Shown here one piece after another: positions 50,001-57,938 of a DNA stretch of 64,000 bases (within the stretch, counting starts at the first letter, position 1; each line of letters begins with the position of its first letter). Made by a program: the position numbers and the translations under genes. The notes under the pieces are model-generated. The model was not told where the DNA came from and searched no databases. It saw only the letters and a list, made by a program, of their open reading frames with translations. Origin of the DNA: Rhyacophila brunnea (Eukaryota > Arthropoda > Insecta > Trichoptera > Rhyacophilidae); assembly GCA_022495005.1 (NCBI GenBank), contig JAGYXB010000698.1:1-64000 (forward strand), in the 5' to 3' direction.

Positions 50001-51857
50001 AGATTGCTCAGACTTAGCACCTAAAGATACCATTTTTTTTTTTTAATTTTAGACCTCCACAAAAAAGCCATGATCAAAAGCCAATTTGAAATATCATTAT
50101 TACGGTAGCAATAATTGAATAATCTAATGAAGAAGTAGGGGCTTAGTTGAATAAATTACTGAAATATTTTGTAAAACAAGTTACAACATATAGATAAAAA
50201 GCAAAAACATATAGATTAAAAATATTTTAATTATAAAATTTGTAGGAATCTATTATCTTTTATGTTGTGGATTGCACTATCATCAATAAATGCACAATAT
50301 AATAGGTAAAAATAATTTACACAAAAGCATTTGATAAATATTAGATGCAGGTATTTAGAATGACTGATTGTTAGTTACCATTCTATTTGATAGCACGTCA
50401 ATGCACATTTTTTATACTTATGCATGTCATGAATATACTTAAATATTATTAAAATATAATATATATTTATTAGTCGCACGTTATATACCTATTAACTGGT
50501 TAGTGATTTTTGGCCAGTGTAAGTTTATTCTGTAGAGCAGATACTTAACATACCTACAACTTCCATCAGATATCAATATAAAATTATTGTATAGGATGTA
50601 ATAAATTAATGCATTATTATAGAACAAATACAGTGACGTCGCGTGGGAGTAGGCAGATCACGCATTGCTTAGGGGCGGCAAGTTAAGGAACGAATATAGG
50701 TACAACTTGTGTAACGTGGTAGCAGGATGTCACGCAAAATGTAGTAAATAAACAGAAGGAATGTTTCTATACTTAAAATTTATTTCATAGCTTACCAGAA
50801 AATTCAACCTGATTATATCATTCTAAATACTGTTTTCGTTTTATGCTTGGCACGCTAAAAGTTTTCAACCGATGTAGCTTATGAATTACATTAAATAAAA
50901 TTAAACGGTATTTTGAGTTCATAAAAATATACTTTTCGGAAATTTAAGAATATTACGAAAAAGATCATGGCATTATTTAACAAAATATAAACATCTTTAA
51001 TAATTGTGTTTGCTTTCATTTTTTCTTGTTGGAAGTAATTATGTTAATAAAAATAAAACGCAATACTTATTCCTCATAATACATTTATTAATGGGTAGAG
51101 ATGGTATCGTTTGCTTCAATAGAACATTGAAAATGGTTAATTGATAATGTTCTTTTATAATGGACGACATCATTCCTGACCATTTTATAACTATGGTATT
51201 AAAAAAAAACTCCTTCGATTAAACTATATAATAAACCTGCCTCAGTATGTGTAATAATATAATTTAAAATATGACCAATTTAATTAATTGTAGTCGATTA
51301 TGCGACCTAATTTTTTTTTACTCAAATGCCTGAAAAATTTACCGACCACTGATTTACACCATTTTACAAACACAGCCAAATCTGCGGTGTTAGTAACAAT
51401 ATTTCTGTCATTTATTTTGAGATTCTCTGGTTGGTTAATTTGGTGGCCATTATCAAACAACAAGTTGTATTTCATATTCATAGAATATTCAAAGAAAAGA
51501 AATATCTGAAAATGTAAGATCTTTTGGCCAACGTATAAATTCGGCCGCCCTCGTACAATGCACTTATTGCATTTGTGGGGGCGCGGTTCTGGCCGTCGTT
51601 CATATTATCTGTGTTTGAAACGCGCTGTTGTATTTTTAGCTAGTGATCTTGTTGGCGAATGACGAGAATCACGTCTTCAGTATGCATGTTTTCAATTCAT
51701 TAATCTGGAAGTGTAATTATTGATTGTTTTGGTTTGGGTCAACTGATTGCAGTATTGCGGCGGGCAACGGAGGCTCTCACTCGCACGCATCGATCGGCCG
51801 GACCGGAGTCCTCTGCTGTCCATCTCTGAGGTGACCAACACACTCCTCAACCAATAG
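25960..51857 (+). CDS. ss: Spineless / aryl-hydrocarbon-receptor homologue, bHLH-PAS transcription factor, 5'-partial, seven exons seen
   Basis: Join 25960-26049, 43479-43688, 44463-44650, 45707-45813, 47081-47222, 47724-49067, 51753-51857. Exons have AG acceptors and GT donors with matching phases. The product reads through PAS-A (ALNGFLMILTCEGEVFFATH; DIVHQSVYELVHSEDREEL), a linker, PAS-B (FAICTPFGPPSLLEI; KHKLDLALVSMDQRGKLLLG; KTGASGMIAYRF) and a Pro/Ser/Tyr-rich C-terminal region. This pattern is that of AhR/Spineless and not of Single-minded, Trachealess or Clock. In insects Spineless pairs with Tango (ARNT), binds GCGTG-core sites in the nucleus, and specifies antenna, distal leg, bristles and ommatidial subtype. 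The N-terminal bHLH region is missing from the window. The frame changes by the equivalent of two extra bases near 48867-48891, so a straight conceptual translation will be wrong after that point. Gene identity is firm; the exact C terminus is inferred. Confidence 0.93.
26468..26538 (+). CDS. Isolated first exon of a THAP-domain protein (orphan or relic)
   Basis: An ATG with an in-frame TAA twelve bases upstream opens 23 codons plus two bases and ends in a consensus donor AG|GTAAGT. The product MVQCVVLKCGSRTDKQEDG continues ITFH(R). This is the start of a THAP zinc finger: two Cys spaced C-x4-C near the N terminus, then F-H-(R), with the intron where THAP first exons often end. THAP domains occur in P-element transposases and in host DNA-binding proteins. 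I could not find the second half (Trp, Cys, His-Phe part) in the following bases. The exon lies 418 bases after the ss exon donor, on the same strand, inside the ss intron. It may be the 5' end of a P-like transposon, a domesticated gene or a dead fragment. Confidence 0.6.
26540..27480. other. ss intron, includes a hAT-end fragment
   Basis: 26700-26850 is GC-richer, with 'gcgagcactttgggcgagca' and 'cattcgctcgcccacaaacc'. It may belong to the same unit as the THAP exon. 'ggccaatccgctcctg' near 27041 is a hAT-like end. There is no second THAP exon that I can recognise. Confidence 0.45.
27481..28017. mobile_element. hAT-like non-autonomous element, family 2, copy 3
   Basis: Begins 'cagtggcgaagggtggatgt' and ends 'accttcacccttcgccagtg'. 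Flanks CCTAATAC and CTTAATAC agree at 7 of 8 bases, as expected for an aged 8-base hAT target duplication. It lies in the 17.4-kb ss intron. Confidence 0.78.
28448..28934. repeat. Dispersed repeat C, copy 2
   Basis: Second copy of the 11876-12330 repeat, with extra 'ttgtttgtcc' units near its start (28470, 28533). The palindrome-like 'tgtcaaaatgacatt' is kept in both. The short open frame 28660-28857 lies inside and is not a gene. Confidence 0.7.
29169..29631. mobile_element. hAT-like (Charlie-type) non-autonomous relic
   Basis: Starts 'caggcctggtcaattg' with 'acggcgagccgcatgta' inside. Near the other end 'ggtcgcgggccgtagtttgc' and 'agaccttttctgg' are the usual inner and outer ends of hAT elements with 'GCGGGCCGYA..TTTG' borders. 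The target duplication is not clear. Confidence 0.5.
30583..30810 (-). repeat. tRNA-derived SINE, family A, copy 5
   Basis: Near full-length reverse copy: 3' end 'catgtccgattctaataag', body 'agccacttgctctatctatt', B box complement 'ggattcgaacctgg', and head ending near 'cgtaagccgctcattttt'. Open frames on both strands here come from the SINE. Confidence 0.78.
31553..31635 (+). repeat. tRNA-derived SINE head, family B
   Basis: 'gtggtatagtgcgcaaggca' (A-box-like) and 'gggttctattccggctgagg' (B box, one mismatch) give the same layout as 15905-15975. The acceptor stem does not pair well, so it is a SINE relic. Confidence 0.6.
31801..31973 (+). mobile_element. MITE with internal TTAGG repeat, copy 3
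   Basis: 173 bases flanked by AAAAATAT (31793-31800, 31974-31981). Ends 'ggtataagtcagttattggg' and 'ccccataaccgacttgtacc' are inverted. The inner 'ggattatttgttaggttggg' and 'attcttgaattcatgaattt' match copy 1. Confidence 0.78.
32160..32400. promoter_or_regulatory. Candidate conserved non-coding block
   Basis: Non-repetitive stretch with 'aaccggggccaaaatcgg', 'cacggggacttggggcccgc' and 'cgctggatgactaaatcat' between two repeats in the large ss intron. Confidence 0.22.
32741..32800. repeat. End fragment of hAT-like family 3
   Basis: 'gcgctcgaaatggaacggaa' and 'cgcaccggagcgcagctcc' match the right end of the full copy at 59892-60053 read in reverse. Only this end remains. Confidence 0.6.
33538..34063. 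mobile_element. hAT-like non-autonomous element with 'GGTTCCCAACC' ends
   Basis: 'tagcggttcccaaccggtgg' at the left and 'ggttggtaaccggtgta' at the right are inverted. 'ggtccgtgagag' and 'ggtccgcgaggtcc' lie next to them. Such ends are typical of widespread hAT families. The inside is AT-rich with no transposase. Confidence 0.65.
34130..34480. promoter_or_regulatory. Candidate conserved non-coding block
   Basis: Non-repetitive stretch directly after a hAT-like element, with several TTTAT/ATAAA homeodomain-like sites and 'aggacgtgggcgcttcc'. It contains no gene. Confidence 0.2.
34935..34982. repeat. Perfect 18-base inverted repeat
   Basis: TATCAAATATCTGATAAT, a 12-base loop, then its exact complement. 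It is AT-rich, lies in the ss intron and has no T-run to suggest a pol III end. Confidence 0.85.
35045..35285 (+). mobile_element. Second copy of the same non-LTR tail, more decayed
   Basis: 'gtgttgggcataacgcg' is shared with 20029 onward, followed by 'gtgaaatggcaatg' and a final 'ggaaacagctaggta' block. Reading frames are broken throughout. The fragment is recognisable by its similarity to the 20025-20335 copy. Confidence 0.65.
36360..36600. promoter_or_regulatory. GC-rich island in the ss intron, candidate regulatory element
   Basis: About 240 bases clearly richer in G+C than the flanks ('ggcgcaggcgcacggccgac', 'ccggcgtgcgcggcctgcgt'). It contains no open frame of note and no recognised repeat. 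GCGTG, the core bound by Spineless-Tango, occurs at least twice ('ccggcgtgcg', 'ctacgcgtgttg'). It could be an enhancer, an internal promoter or an unrecognised repeat. The call rests on composition only. Confidence 0.35.
37872..38149. mobile_element. MITE with long nested inverted repeats
   Basis: Outer ends 'gcgcatctaatatatacac' and 'gtgtgtacaatagatgcgc'. Inner 'gtatcgaagtatta' and 'taatacttcgatac', then 'taattgttac' and 'gtaacaattacaac'. The element is 278 bases with no coding potential. The target duplication is not clear. Confidence 0.68.
38150..41979. other. ss intron, AT-rich, few recognised features
   Basis: Apart from a tRNA-like fragment at 39290 and the G-run at 39352, no repeat family or gene is recognised. 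Confidence 0.5.
39290..39335 (-). repeat. tRNA-like SINE fragment
   Basis: 'caccgggaatcaaactcgga' is the complement of a B box (gagtttgattcccgg). It is followed by a low-complexity G-run at 39352-39367. Confidence 0.4.
41980..42444. mobile_element. hAT-like family 3 element, split by a SINE
   Basis: Left 'agcgctcgaaatggaa' and 'cgaaccggggcgctcg', right 'catatctagctcagacagtc', 'ccacgagaccgtgcgata' and 'tccatttgagccc'. The SINE 42029-42258 sits in the middle. Without it the order matches the 162-base copy at 59892. Confidence 0.72.
42029..42258 (-). repeat. tRNA-derived SINE, family A, copy 6, inserted in a hAT-like element
   Basis: Reverse copy with 'cgaacatgtccgatcctaat' at its 3' end, 'gctcaacctattaggtgcat' in the body, and 'ggattcgaacccgggaccc' in the head. 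Sequence of a family-3 hAT-like element is found on both sides (41980-42028, 42259-42444), so the SINE is the younger insertion. Confidence 0.8.
42683..42728. repeat. Tandem repeat of a 12-base unit
   Basis: About three units of 'atcatcaacatt' with a partial unit at each side, in the ss intron upstream of the PAS-A exon. Confidence 0.75.
43255..43396 (-). repeat. tRNA-derived SINE, family A, copy 7, next to an ss splice acceptor
   Basis: Reverse copy: 'tgctcaacctattaggttca', 'gccagacccgggatttgaac', and the A-box complement in 'ctatgcgaccatcacggg'. It ends about 83 bases upstream of the ss exon at 43479. Confidence 0.75.
43479..43688 (+). CDS. ss: ss exon: middle of PAS-A
   Basis: Seventy codons, phase 0 to phase 0, after 'ttcatttcag' and before 'gttagt'. 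It begins SDIVHQSVYELVHSEDREEL, the AhR-family PAS-A core, and ends CLLDNTSGFL. The open frame starting at the internal GTG 43500 is part of this exon. A SINE copy ends about 83 bases upstream of the acceptor. Confidence 0.95.
43925..44052 (-). mobile_element. MITE with internal CCTAA repeat, copy 4, truncated
   Basis: The reverse-oriented copy contains 'catgaattcaagaatgaaaa', 'cctaacctaacaaataatcc' and the terminal 'aaaccgacaagaacc', which is the complement of the copy-1 start. The other end is missing. It lies in the ss intron 43689-44462. Confidence 0.65.
44463..44650 (+). CDS. ss: ss exon: end of PAS-A, linker, start of PAS-B
   Basis: 62 codons plus two bases (AG of an Arg codon) between 'tattttacag' and 'gtacct'. 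It starts RLDIRGRVKVLHGQNRK, then FAICTPFGPPSLLEIPQKE and KHKLDLALVSMDQ. FAICTPFGPPSLLEI corresponds to the FAIATPLQPPSILEI-type start of PAS-B in AhR. The exon is too short in isolation to show as a long open frame and was identified by splice sites and family pattern. Confidence 0.94.
45707..45813 (+). CDS. ss: ss exon: PAS-B
   Basis: 107 bases, split codons at both ends. It follows 'taatgtttcag' and precedes 'gtaagt'. The codon split with the previous exon gives Arg, then GKLLLGYSDSELANMGGYDL and VHYDDLAYVASAHQE. This matches the PAS-B stretch with the 'GY..SEL...GYD.VH.DD' pattern of AhR-class proteins. The phase fits both neighbours exactly. Confidence 0.94.
47081..47222 (+). CDS. ss: ss exon: end of PAS-B
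   Basis: 142 bases between 'tattttgcag' and 'gtaagt', with split codons at both ends (Leu in, Met out). It encodes LLKTGASGMIAYRFQTKEGQ, then WQWLQTSSRLVYKNSKPDF and VISTHRPL. The SGM..YR...K.G.W.W.Q...R..YKN..P pattern is the PAC-like end of PAS-B. Confidence 0.95.
47345..47460 (+). mobile_element. Non-LTR tail fragment inside the ss intron 47223-47723
   Basis: The + strand reads KGAKGRWIDEIIKLCRRTW, a stop, then HNSQDREV. This is the GR...RW.D.I....G..W...AQDR..W pattern of non-LTR C-terminal tails. It lies between two ss exons and has no bearing on the coding sequence. Confidence 0.6.
47724..49067 (+). CDS. ss: ss exon: PAC tail and long low-complexity C-terminal region, with frame disruption
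   Basis: Acceptor 'tatttttcag', donor 'gtgagt' at 49068. It enters as MEEEGRDLLGKRTMDFK (end of PAC). Next come a Pro-rich stretch with a KLAPAPPPPAPPP run, an Ala run, and Tyr/Ser/Pro-rich sequence typical of a transactivation region. RQTVLMMWG lies at about 48803-48830. The entering frame stays open to TGA 49069-49071, which overlaps the splice donor. From about 48870 another frame reads VQMEYFSSASVQSVAALTA and SFVDAF, and only that frame joins the last exon in phase 0. Two GGG runs (48867-48869, 48889-48891) are the likely places of the shifts. Either an assembly/homopolymer error or a real allele change is possible. Confidence 0.88.
49068..51752. other. Last ss intron, with GC-richer part before the acceptor
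   Basis: Donor 'gtgagt', acceptor 'actgattgcag'. It is mostly AT-rich. 51540-51670 is GC-richer ('tgggggcgcggttctggccg') and may be regulatory. 50636-50700 ('attgcttaggggcggcaagt') resembles 60845-60890, a short dispersed repeat. Confidence 0.5.
51753..51857 (+). CDS. ss: ss last coding exon, ending ..SEVTNTLLNQ
   Basis: Acceptor 'actgattgcag', then 34 codons and TAG. It reads YCGGQRRLSLARIDRPDRSP, then LLSISEVTNTLLNQ. It joins the 49067 donor in phase 0 only in the frame that carries MEYFSSAS. The exon is much less AT-rich than its surroundings, and the other frames give no comparable sequence. A poly(A) signal follows 49 bases after the stop. I recall a similar C-terminal motif in insect Spineless proteins but cannot check it here. 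Confidence 0.75.
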   Translation, partial: YCGGQRRLSLARIDRPDRSPLLSISEVTNTLLNQ

Positions 51858-51905
51858 CAGCGTGCCCCCAGCACCAGGTTCGATACAACCTTAAATATTT
51901 GACAA

Positions 51906-51911
51906 AATAAA
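51906..51911 (+). terminator. ss: Candidate poly(A) signal of ss
   Basis: AATAAA 49 bases after the TAG of the last exon, just before a hAT-like element begins at about 51962. It implies a very short 3' UTR. AATAAA is common by chance in such AT-rich DNA, so position is the main support. Confidence 0.45.
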
Positions 51912-51961
51912 ATGGTGCAGGTTAAAATTTGAATTTATTCAGCGGACTTCAATTGAAAACC

Positions 51962-53371
51962 TGCGCTCGAAATGGAAAATTTTACAAATCGGTGGGCTTG
52001 ATAATTTTCGGAAAATATATAATTTTTCTAGATTTATTCATTATCTTGAAACCACAAATACAATAATTTATAGTCTTTATACTTCTGACATGCGTATCTA
52101 CTAAACCTTTTACTATGTAAGTCTTATTATTATCGCAAGTAAAACTATATAAATTCTACAAAATACACAAATTTTGTATAATTCACTTTTCTTCCATTAT
52201 CTGCTGCCCACAAGCAATGCATTGTCTACCCACCACTATGGAACGTTACTACATTGTATTTAATTATAAAAAATGCATATATTACTATTAATCATAAACG
52301 AAAAAGTTCATTATTTCTTGTAGAAAAAATGATTTAGAACATGTCATTGTGGCTGTCATTGGATTCCTGTAACCTAGATCTCAATTATAGTCGAACTCGG
52401 TTATTACGTTTTCGGACATAGCGAGATCTCGGGTGTAATGAGGAAACATTCGTTGACATTTTGGTTTATGATTTTCTCCATACATTCACGGTTATAACGA
52501 GCAACTTATCGGATATACGATATGTGTCGATAGTTTAAAAACATTTCAACCCTAAGCAATAAAATCCGATCGGACAGGATGCCGCCAGGGTCGGATTACG
52601 TTTATGACACTAGTTATGTGTCTAAGTACCTACTTAATCGGTGTTTCGCCGACAATAATAAAAAAGTATCCACGTATATGGTTGAAAAATCCAAGGTTTG
52701 TGAAGCCCGTAGGTACCTACCAGCGTTCATTACAATAAACAACTTCTTTTGTATTTATGAATGCCATGCTTGTTTCGGGGATTTTTACGATGGTTTTCAG
52801 ACTTTTTATTTTCGACTATTTTTCGACTTTTTGTGTAATGTGACCGCTCATTTAAAAATACATATTCTATGATATAACGAGTAACGCTTATAACGAGCTA
52901 ATTCTGTCGGTCCCATCTTCCTCGTAATAACCAAGTACGACTGTATAATATTATTTATTAAATATTCATTTTTCGTGTACACTCTGTCAGTTCCTGTATA
53001 TAATATTATTTCGTTATAAGATAGCATATTAGAATTCTGCAATTTCACAACATTGCGAATTAATATTGTTTCATATTAATTTCAAAATATTATTTCATAA
53101 TGCGGCCGGTCTGTACTGTAACCTTGTAATTGAAACAGAACATAAATTCTCGCCTACTCCATCATCACGAACGACTACTACAATATCTCATCTGCAATAC
53201 CTATCCTCCGCCGAACCAAGGAATACTACATCACAAAAATTATATTTTGTAAAGAAAAAATAAGTAAGAAATATAATTATTTTTTTAAATATTTCATGAA
53301 CCGGGACGCTTTATTTGTTTCACGAGACGGAGCTTCGTTTCAGTCCGTTCTGGTAGGTACATTTCGAGCGG
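51962..53371. mobile_element. hAT-like family 3, long copy with a nested TIR element
   Basis: Left 'tgcgctcgaaatggaaaatt' and right 'acatttcgagcg' are the family ends, with 'tcatgaaccgggacgct' and 'cacgagacggagc' near the right end. The inside shares 'tctgctgcccacaagcaa' with 53814 onward, so a longer version of the element exists. A separate TIR element (52386-52947) is inserted. It starts about 50 bases after the ss poly(A) signal. Confidence 0.62.
52386..52947. mobile_element. Tc1/mariner-superfamily (pogo/Tigger-like) non-autonomous element, nested
   Basis: Ends 'tatagtcgaactcggttatt' and, on the other strand, 'tatacagtcgtacttggtta' are inverted and flanked by TA. Subterminal 'ggttataacgagcaac' and 'cttataacgagctaa' are repeated motifs typical of pogo/Tigger-type ends. 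The 97-codon frame 52579-52872 shows no transposase motif. Confidence 0.62.
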
Positions 53372-53813
53372 TGTAAGATATCTATTTTGATTATCTTTTC
53401 AGTATTCCATTCCTTTAAAAATTAATGAATAGGCATATTGCAATTCATAAGTTATTTCGATGATTTATTAAAAAAATTTGAATGACGCGAATAATATTTT
53501 ATTATTGAAGAGTAAATAAATTTGAAAAATCATCCCGCTCTACCACCACATATACTACTACCTACCCACACCTACACTACAATAGATTACCTACATTATT
53601 CCACAAAAAAAATCTTCTCAAAATCTACATCGAAACCTTTTGAGGTCATCTATAGGAAACCTTCTTACCAGTTCAATTTTAATTAGGTTTATGTATTGTT
53701 TGAGATATTGAGAAGATAATATGGTATTTCACTATTATGGTGGTCATATACCTATTTACACAGAGCTCACATATCTTGGTTATAGGTTTAAAGAGAAAAT
53801 AAATACAGATGCA

Positions 53814-54345
53814 GCACTTGAAATGGAAAATTTTACAAATCGGAGCGCCCGATAATTTCCATAAATATCAAAGTGTAGGTATCTTAGAGTCTTAACCAGG
53901 CAAATTAAATAACAGTATTTAAATATCTGACACGCATATATACATACTCATTATATACCGAAGATTAAGGCAGATAATGTCTTTCAGAGTCCCATGCAAA
54001 ACTCTACGAAATATACTGAGTTCATCATTATCTTTTATACCTTTGTGTATCTGTCGCCCATAAGCAACGCAGGTCTGTATCATCCCACAGAAAGTCACTA
54101 CTTTCTATCTATAAATAATGTATTATTAACGGTAGTTTAATTTAGTATTAACATAGGTACAATCTTTGTACCAAAATAACACAAAATCTCATTATTGTCT
54201 GTAGAAATATGGGGTTACGACATGTAAATATTATTTTTAACACGTATCTGATTAGGTGTGTATTATTTTTTAATAAAAAAATGTATAAAGTAACTAAATT
54301 AATTATTGAATTATTTTTGTAATAATTCGCGAACCAGAACGCTAT
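53814..54345. mobile_element. hAT-like family 3, longer copy, right end decayed
   Basis: 'gcacttgaaatggaaaattt' and 'caaatcggagcgcccgataa' match the left end of the 51962 copy. 'tctgtcgcccataagcaac' matches its inside. The right part keeps 'attcgcgaaccagaacgc', but the terminal bases are not clear. Confidence 0.55.
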
Positions 54346-55549
54346 TTTTAATATAAATTTATGCGGTGGTCTCTCCTTGTCGTTCGTCGGTGGAAAAAAG
54401 TGCCTACTGCAAAAATTATAAAATAATTATTAATTAAAATGCATCAAAGCAAAAGTAACGAAGTATATTATGACAACGTGTCGATAATACACAAAATTAT
54501 CAATAATTTCTTGTATACATAACTGTTCTGCGTTTTCATTAATAATATGTAATTATTTTTAAAATATATTTTTATTTATTGTTGTTGCAGATTGGACATA
54601 TCAATGCCTTTGATATCCTGTTGGTCTGAAGATAAAAAATTCCAGATATTATAATTACCTAACTATTATCCACGAAGCGACAGAAGATTGATCCATAAGT
54701 CATGCCACCTATACATATTAATTGTATTTAAACTATTTAAATATTACATGACTTCCAGATCGCATGTAAAGTAGTTTTTAAATGCAAATAATAATAATTT
54801 TTATTGAACAAAAATTATATTTAAATAATGTAAGTATTTAATATTCATTATTGTTATAAGATTATTATGTAAATATTGAATACTATCCAAATATTGAAAT
54901 AAGGTAATAAAATACATATCATTGTATGTGAAAGAATTCATATAACTTGATTGGGTAAGTTAGGGAGAATTAAAATAGTTTTTCCACTTTAAGACATTTT
55001 ATTAATAATACCCATTCCATAAAGCTCAAAGTTTTATATTATTATTATTATTATTTATTTTTCCAATACCTACATTCAATCACGTACTTTATTTGTGTCG
55101 TATCAATGTGAAGATTCCAAATAATATGCTAAATTTTGGAAATTTTATTATTGAATAATTCAAAATACATATTTAATTCCACCACTTCGAATCTAACTTC
55201 GAATCTAAGTAGGTACTGTCATCACAGCTTCAAATTTTTCGAGAAGTTCCTTTTATAATAATTTATTAACAAATTATATTTTGTACATAATATATATTAA
55301 TAGTTGTAATAATTCTATTTCACTGTGAACTCCAACGAAAAAAAAAGTGAAAAAAAGATTGTGAATCGTATATTATGAAGGATTCTTGTTGTTGAATTGA
55401 CATACTCGTAGCTACTCGAAATACAAAACTTCTGCGATTTTTCAATCATAAATATCGACATTTCAATTATCGTTTACCAACTAAATAATATGTTACTTTG
55501 TAATTACAATTATATTTCATTTTTAAGAGTGAGTATAGTAATATTAGTT

Positions 55550-56132
55550 GCATCTAGCGACATAATACGAAAGAAGTAATACTTTCATACATTTTGCAGA
55601 TAATTCACATTTTAATAAAAAGGAAAATAATAGTTAAAAGATGAAATTGCATTTTTAAAAAATGTGTATTTGTTGAACTTTTTAATCTTAAAGACATTAT
55701 AATATGGTCACAATACTGGTGGTTGATTAGATATAATTAAAAATTATTGAAGTTAAACACATTTTTATTTTCGTTCTAATTTATTTGTGTGTCTTATTGA
55801 AAGTTAAAATTTTATATAAATTTCATAAAATAAAGTAAAATAATTTTATTCGTAATACATACATTATTAAAACTCATTTGGGAGTGTCTATTTCCCCACT
55901 ATTACCATATTTGAAACAAATAGAAAACACGATTTTTTTTAAAATTTTCTCTGGTGCATTTGGGAGAACTTCTTACTAACTTTTTTTTAAAATAATCATA
56001 AAATGATATCTAATAAAACGAAGAGTTCTTCTACTTGTGTACATTTTACAATATTTTGGCTTATTTTATAATGTAAATAATCAGTGAAATAATATATTAA
56101 ATTGCATTTCTCGTATTATGTTGCTAGATGCC
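55550..56132. mobile_element. TIR element with 'GCATCTAGCRACATAATACGA' ends
   Basis: 'gcatctagcgacataatacg' at the left and 'cgtattatgttgctagatgc' at the right are inverted over about 21 bases. The inside is AT-rich and non-coding. A shorter relative is at 57782. Confidence 0.68.
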
Positions 56133-57781
56133 TCCAGTAAATATGCAGAAGCACTTTACCTCACCTTGATGTTAAATTCAATAATTATTCATTCTTTGTT
56201 TATTACCAATAAAATTGGTAACAGTTTTCATACCATGTTCAGCATGCAGCATTCAATTATTGCTGTAAACATAATTGTGACTGGCTTGATTTAAATTATT
56301 TATTAACTTCATTCATAGTCATATAATTCTTTATAGACGCAATATTTCAAGATAAAATAAATACATTATTATATTCATTTAATTGAAATTTATATATTTA
56401 AAAAAATCCATATTGTTTTAACATTTTCATTATTCTTTGTTATAATATGACTATATTATATTTTTTATGCAGACAGGTCTGATATGACAGTGTGAAATTA
56501 TAATATGAACCCAAGCTGACTTCTAACTTGACAAGTGAATTTTATGTAAGATAATAGTGAATGCAACCTGTCATAAATTTAAATGAGCTTAAAAATATGC
56601 TTTAATTAATATCATGAAAATATAATACCTTATTTAAACATTGAAATGATAATAATCAACAAAAACATTTTTTCTACATTCTATTCCAAAGGTTGAAAAA
56701 AAGTCATAGGTACTGTTTCAAAAATGAATTTTAAAAAATCACTTGTGTAATAATTATTGTGTTATCTGTATTGATTAAAAATAGAACTAGGTAGTTTTTA
56801 ATATTATTCCTTTTATTGAATATTTAGAATAATTAATTAAAAACGTTTTTTATTGTGTGAGTGTACATTTAATTTTTCATTTAATGTTATTTCTTTTGTA
56901 AGATAATTTCGACTCTATTTTATTTGCTCATGAATTTGTTTATTGTGTTTCTGTGATATGTTTTGTTTGAAATAACAATAAAAGATGAAAGTAAAAAGAG
57001 TGTGAGAGCGGATTCAGTTGGATTCATTGAAATAAAATCGTCTAATAAGATCATCATACTAAAATAATTATTTATGAATAATCAATAAAAATGTTTATTT
57101 ATATACGCATATTATATACAAAATAAGATAATAATTTTGTCAAATGAATATGTCATTGGGTACTAATCCTATTGTAATGATAAAACGCAGTCAGTATTTT
57201 AAATACCTGCTTGAAATACCAAACTCACAGAATATATTAATAAATAGAATTCCGATACTCTAAATTTTGACGCAGGGTTTTGAATGTGTGAGTGTCCTAC
57301 GAAAATGAAACAAACATTATAGACGTGCAATAGTGTGTGTTGCAACTTTCAAATACACCAATATTGAATGATCGTCAGTGCATAAATTGAGAGCAATTGT
57401 CAGAAAATACAAGTTTAGAATGATGTATTCATGACATGTGTTTAAGTGTATCCCATATTCTTCCACACCACATTTTAGTTCTCATTATTTTTGCGTTCCC
57501 TGATCAAAATGATAAAATTACAGTAATGTCCCTGGGACATCCGCTTCCCTCCATTTTATATGTAAATTCTTTACCTACAGTTTTTTTTAATATCTATTGT
57601 TTAACCTCAGCCATCAATGCAATAAAAATCTGTATACTTTTGACATAGGTACTTATACACCCGTTGACTCTAGACCTCGAATAGCTTGTTCTAACACAGG
57701 CGAAAAAAAATCGAAAGTTTTAAAATTTCCTATTCTTCATTATCTTAGAATTTTCGCCGTAGGGGAAGTGCAATGCTACTA

Positions 57782-57938
57782 GCGCCTCTAGCGACAATAA
57801 TAATACGAATATACAGAAAATAACCAATGAGTTTTATTTTTATTGAAAAAACTTTGTTAACGTTTTTAAATACGTATTGATTATTTAAATTTATATATCG
57901 GTAAATTGTATTAAATTGCGCATTTTGTCGCTAGAATC
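57782..57938. mobile_element. Short MITE with 'CTAGCGACA' ends
   Basis: 'gcgcctctagcgacaat' against 'ttttgtcgctagaatcgg' are inverted. The length is about 157 bases. It shares the CTAGCGAC core with 55550-56132. It overlaps no gene. Confidence 0.55.

Noticed and set aside
52579..52872. A 97-codon gene
   Set aside because: It lies entirely within a TIR element and shows no transposase or other family motif.
54575..54653. A possible alternative ss last exon after 'ttattgttgttgcag'
   Set aside because: It joins the 49067 donor in an open frame for about 20 codons, but the peptide is unremarkable, and the exon at 51753 has better composition, a phase match with the MEYFSS frame and a nearby poly(A) signal.
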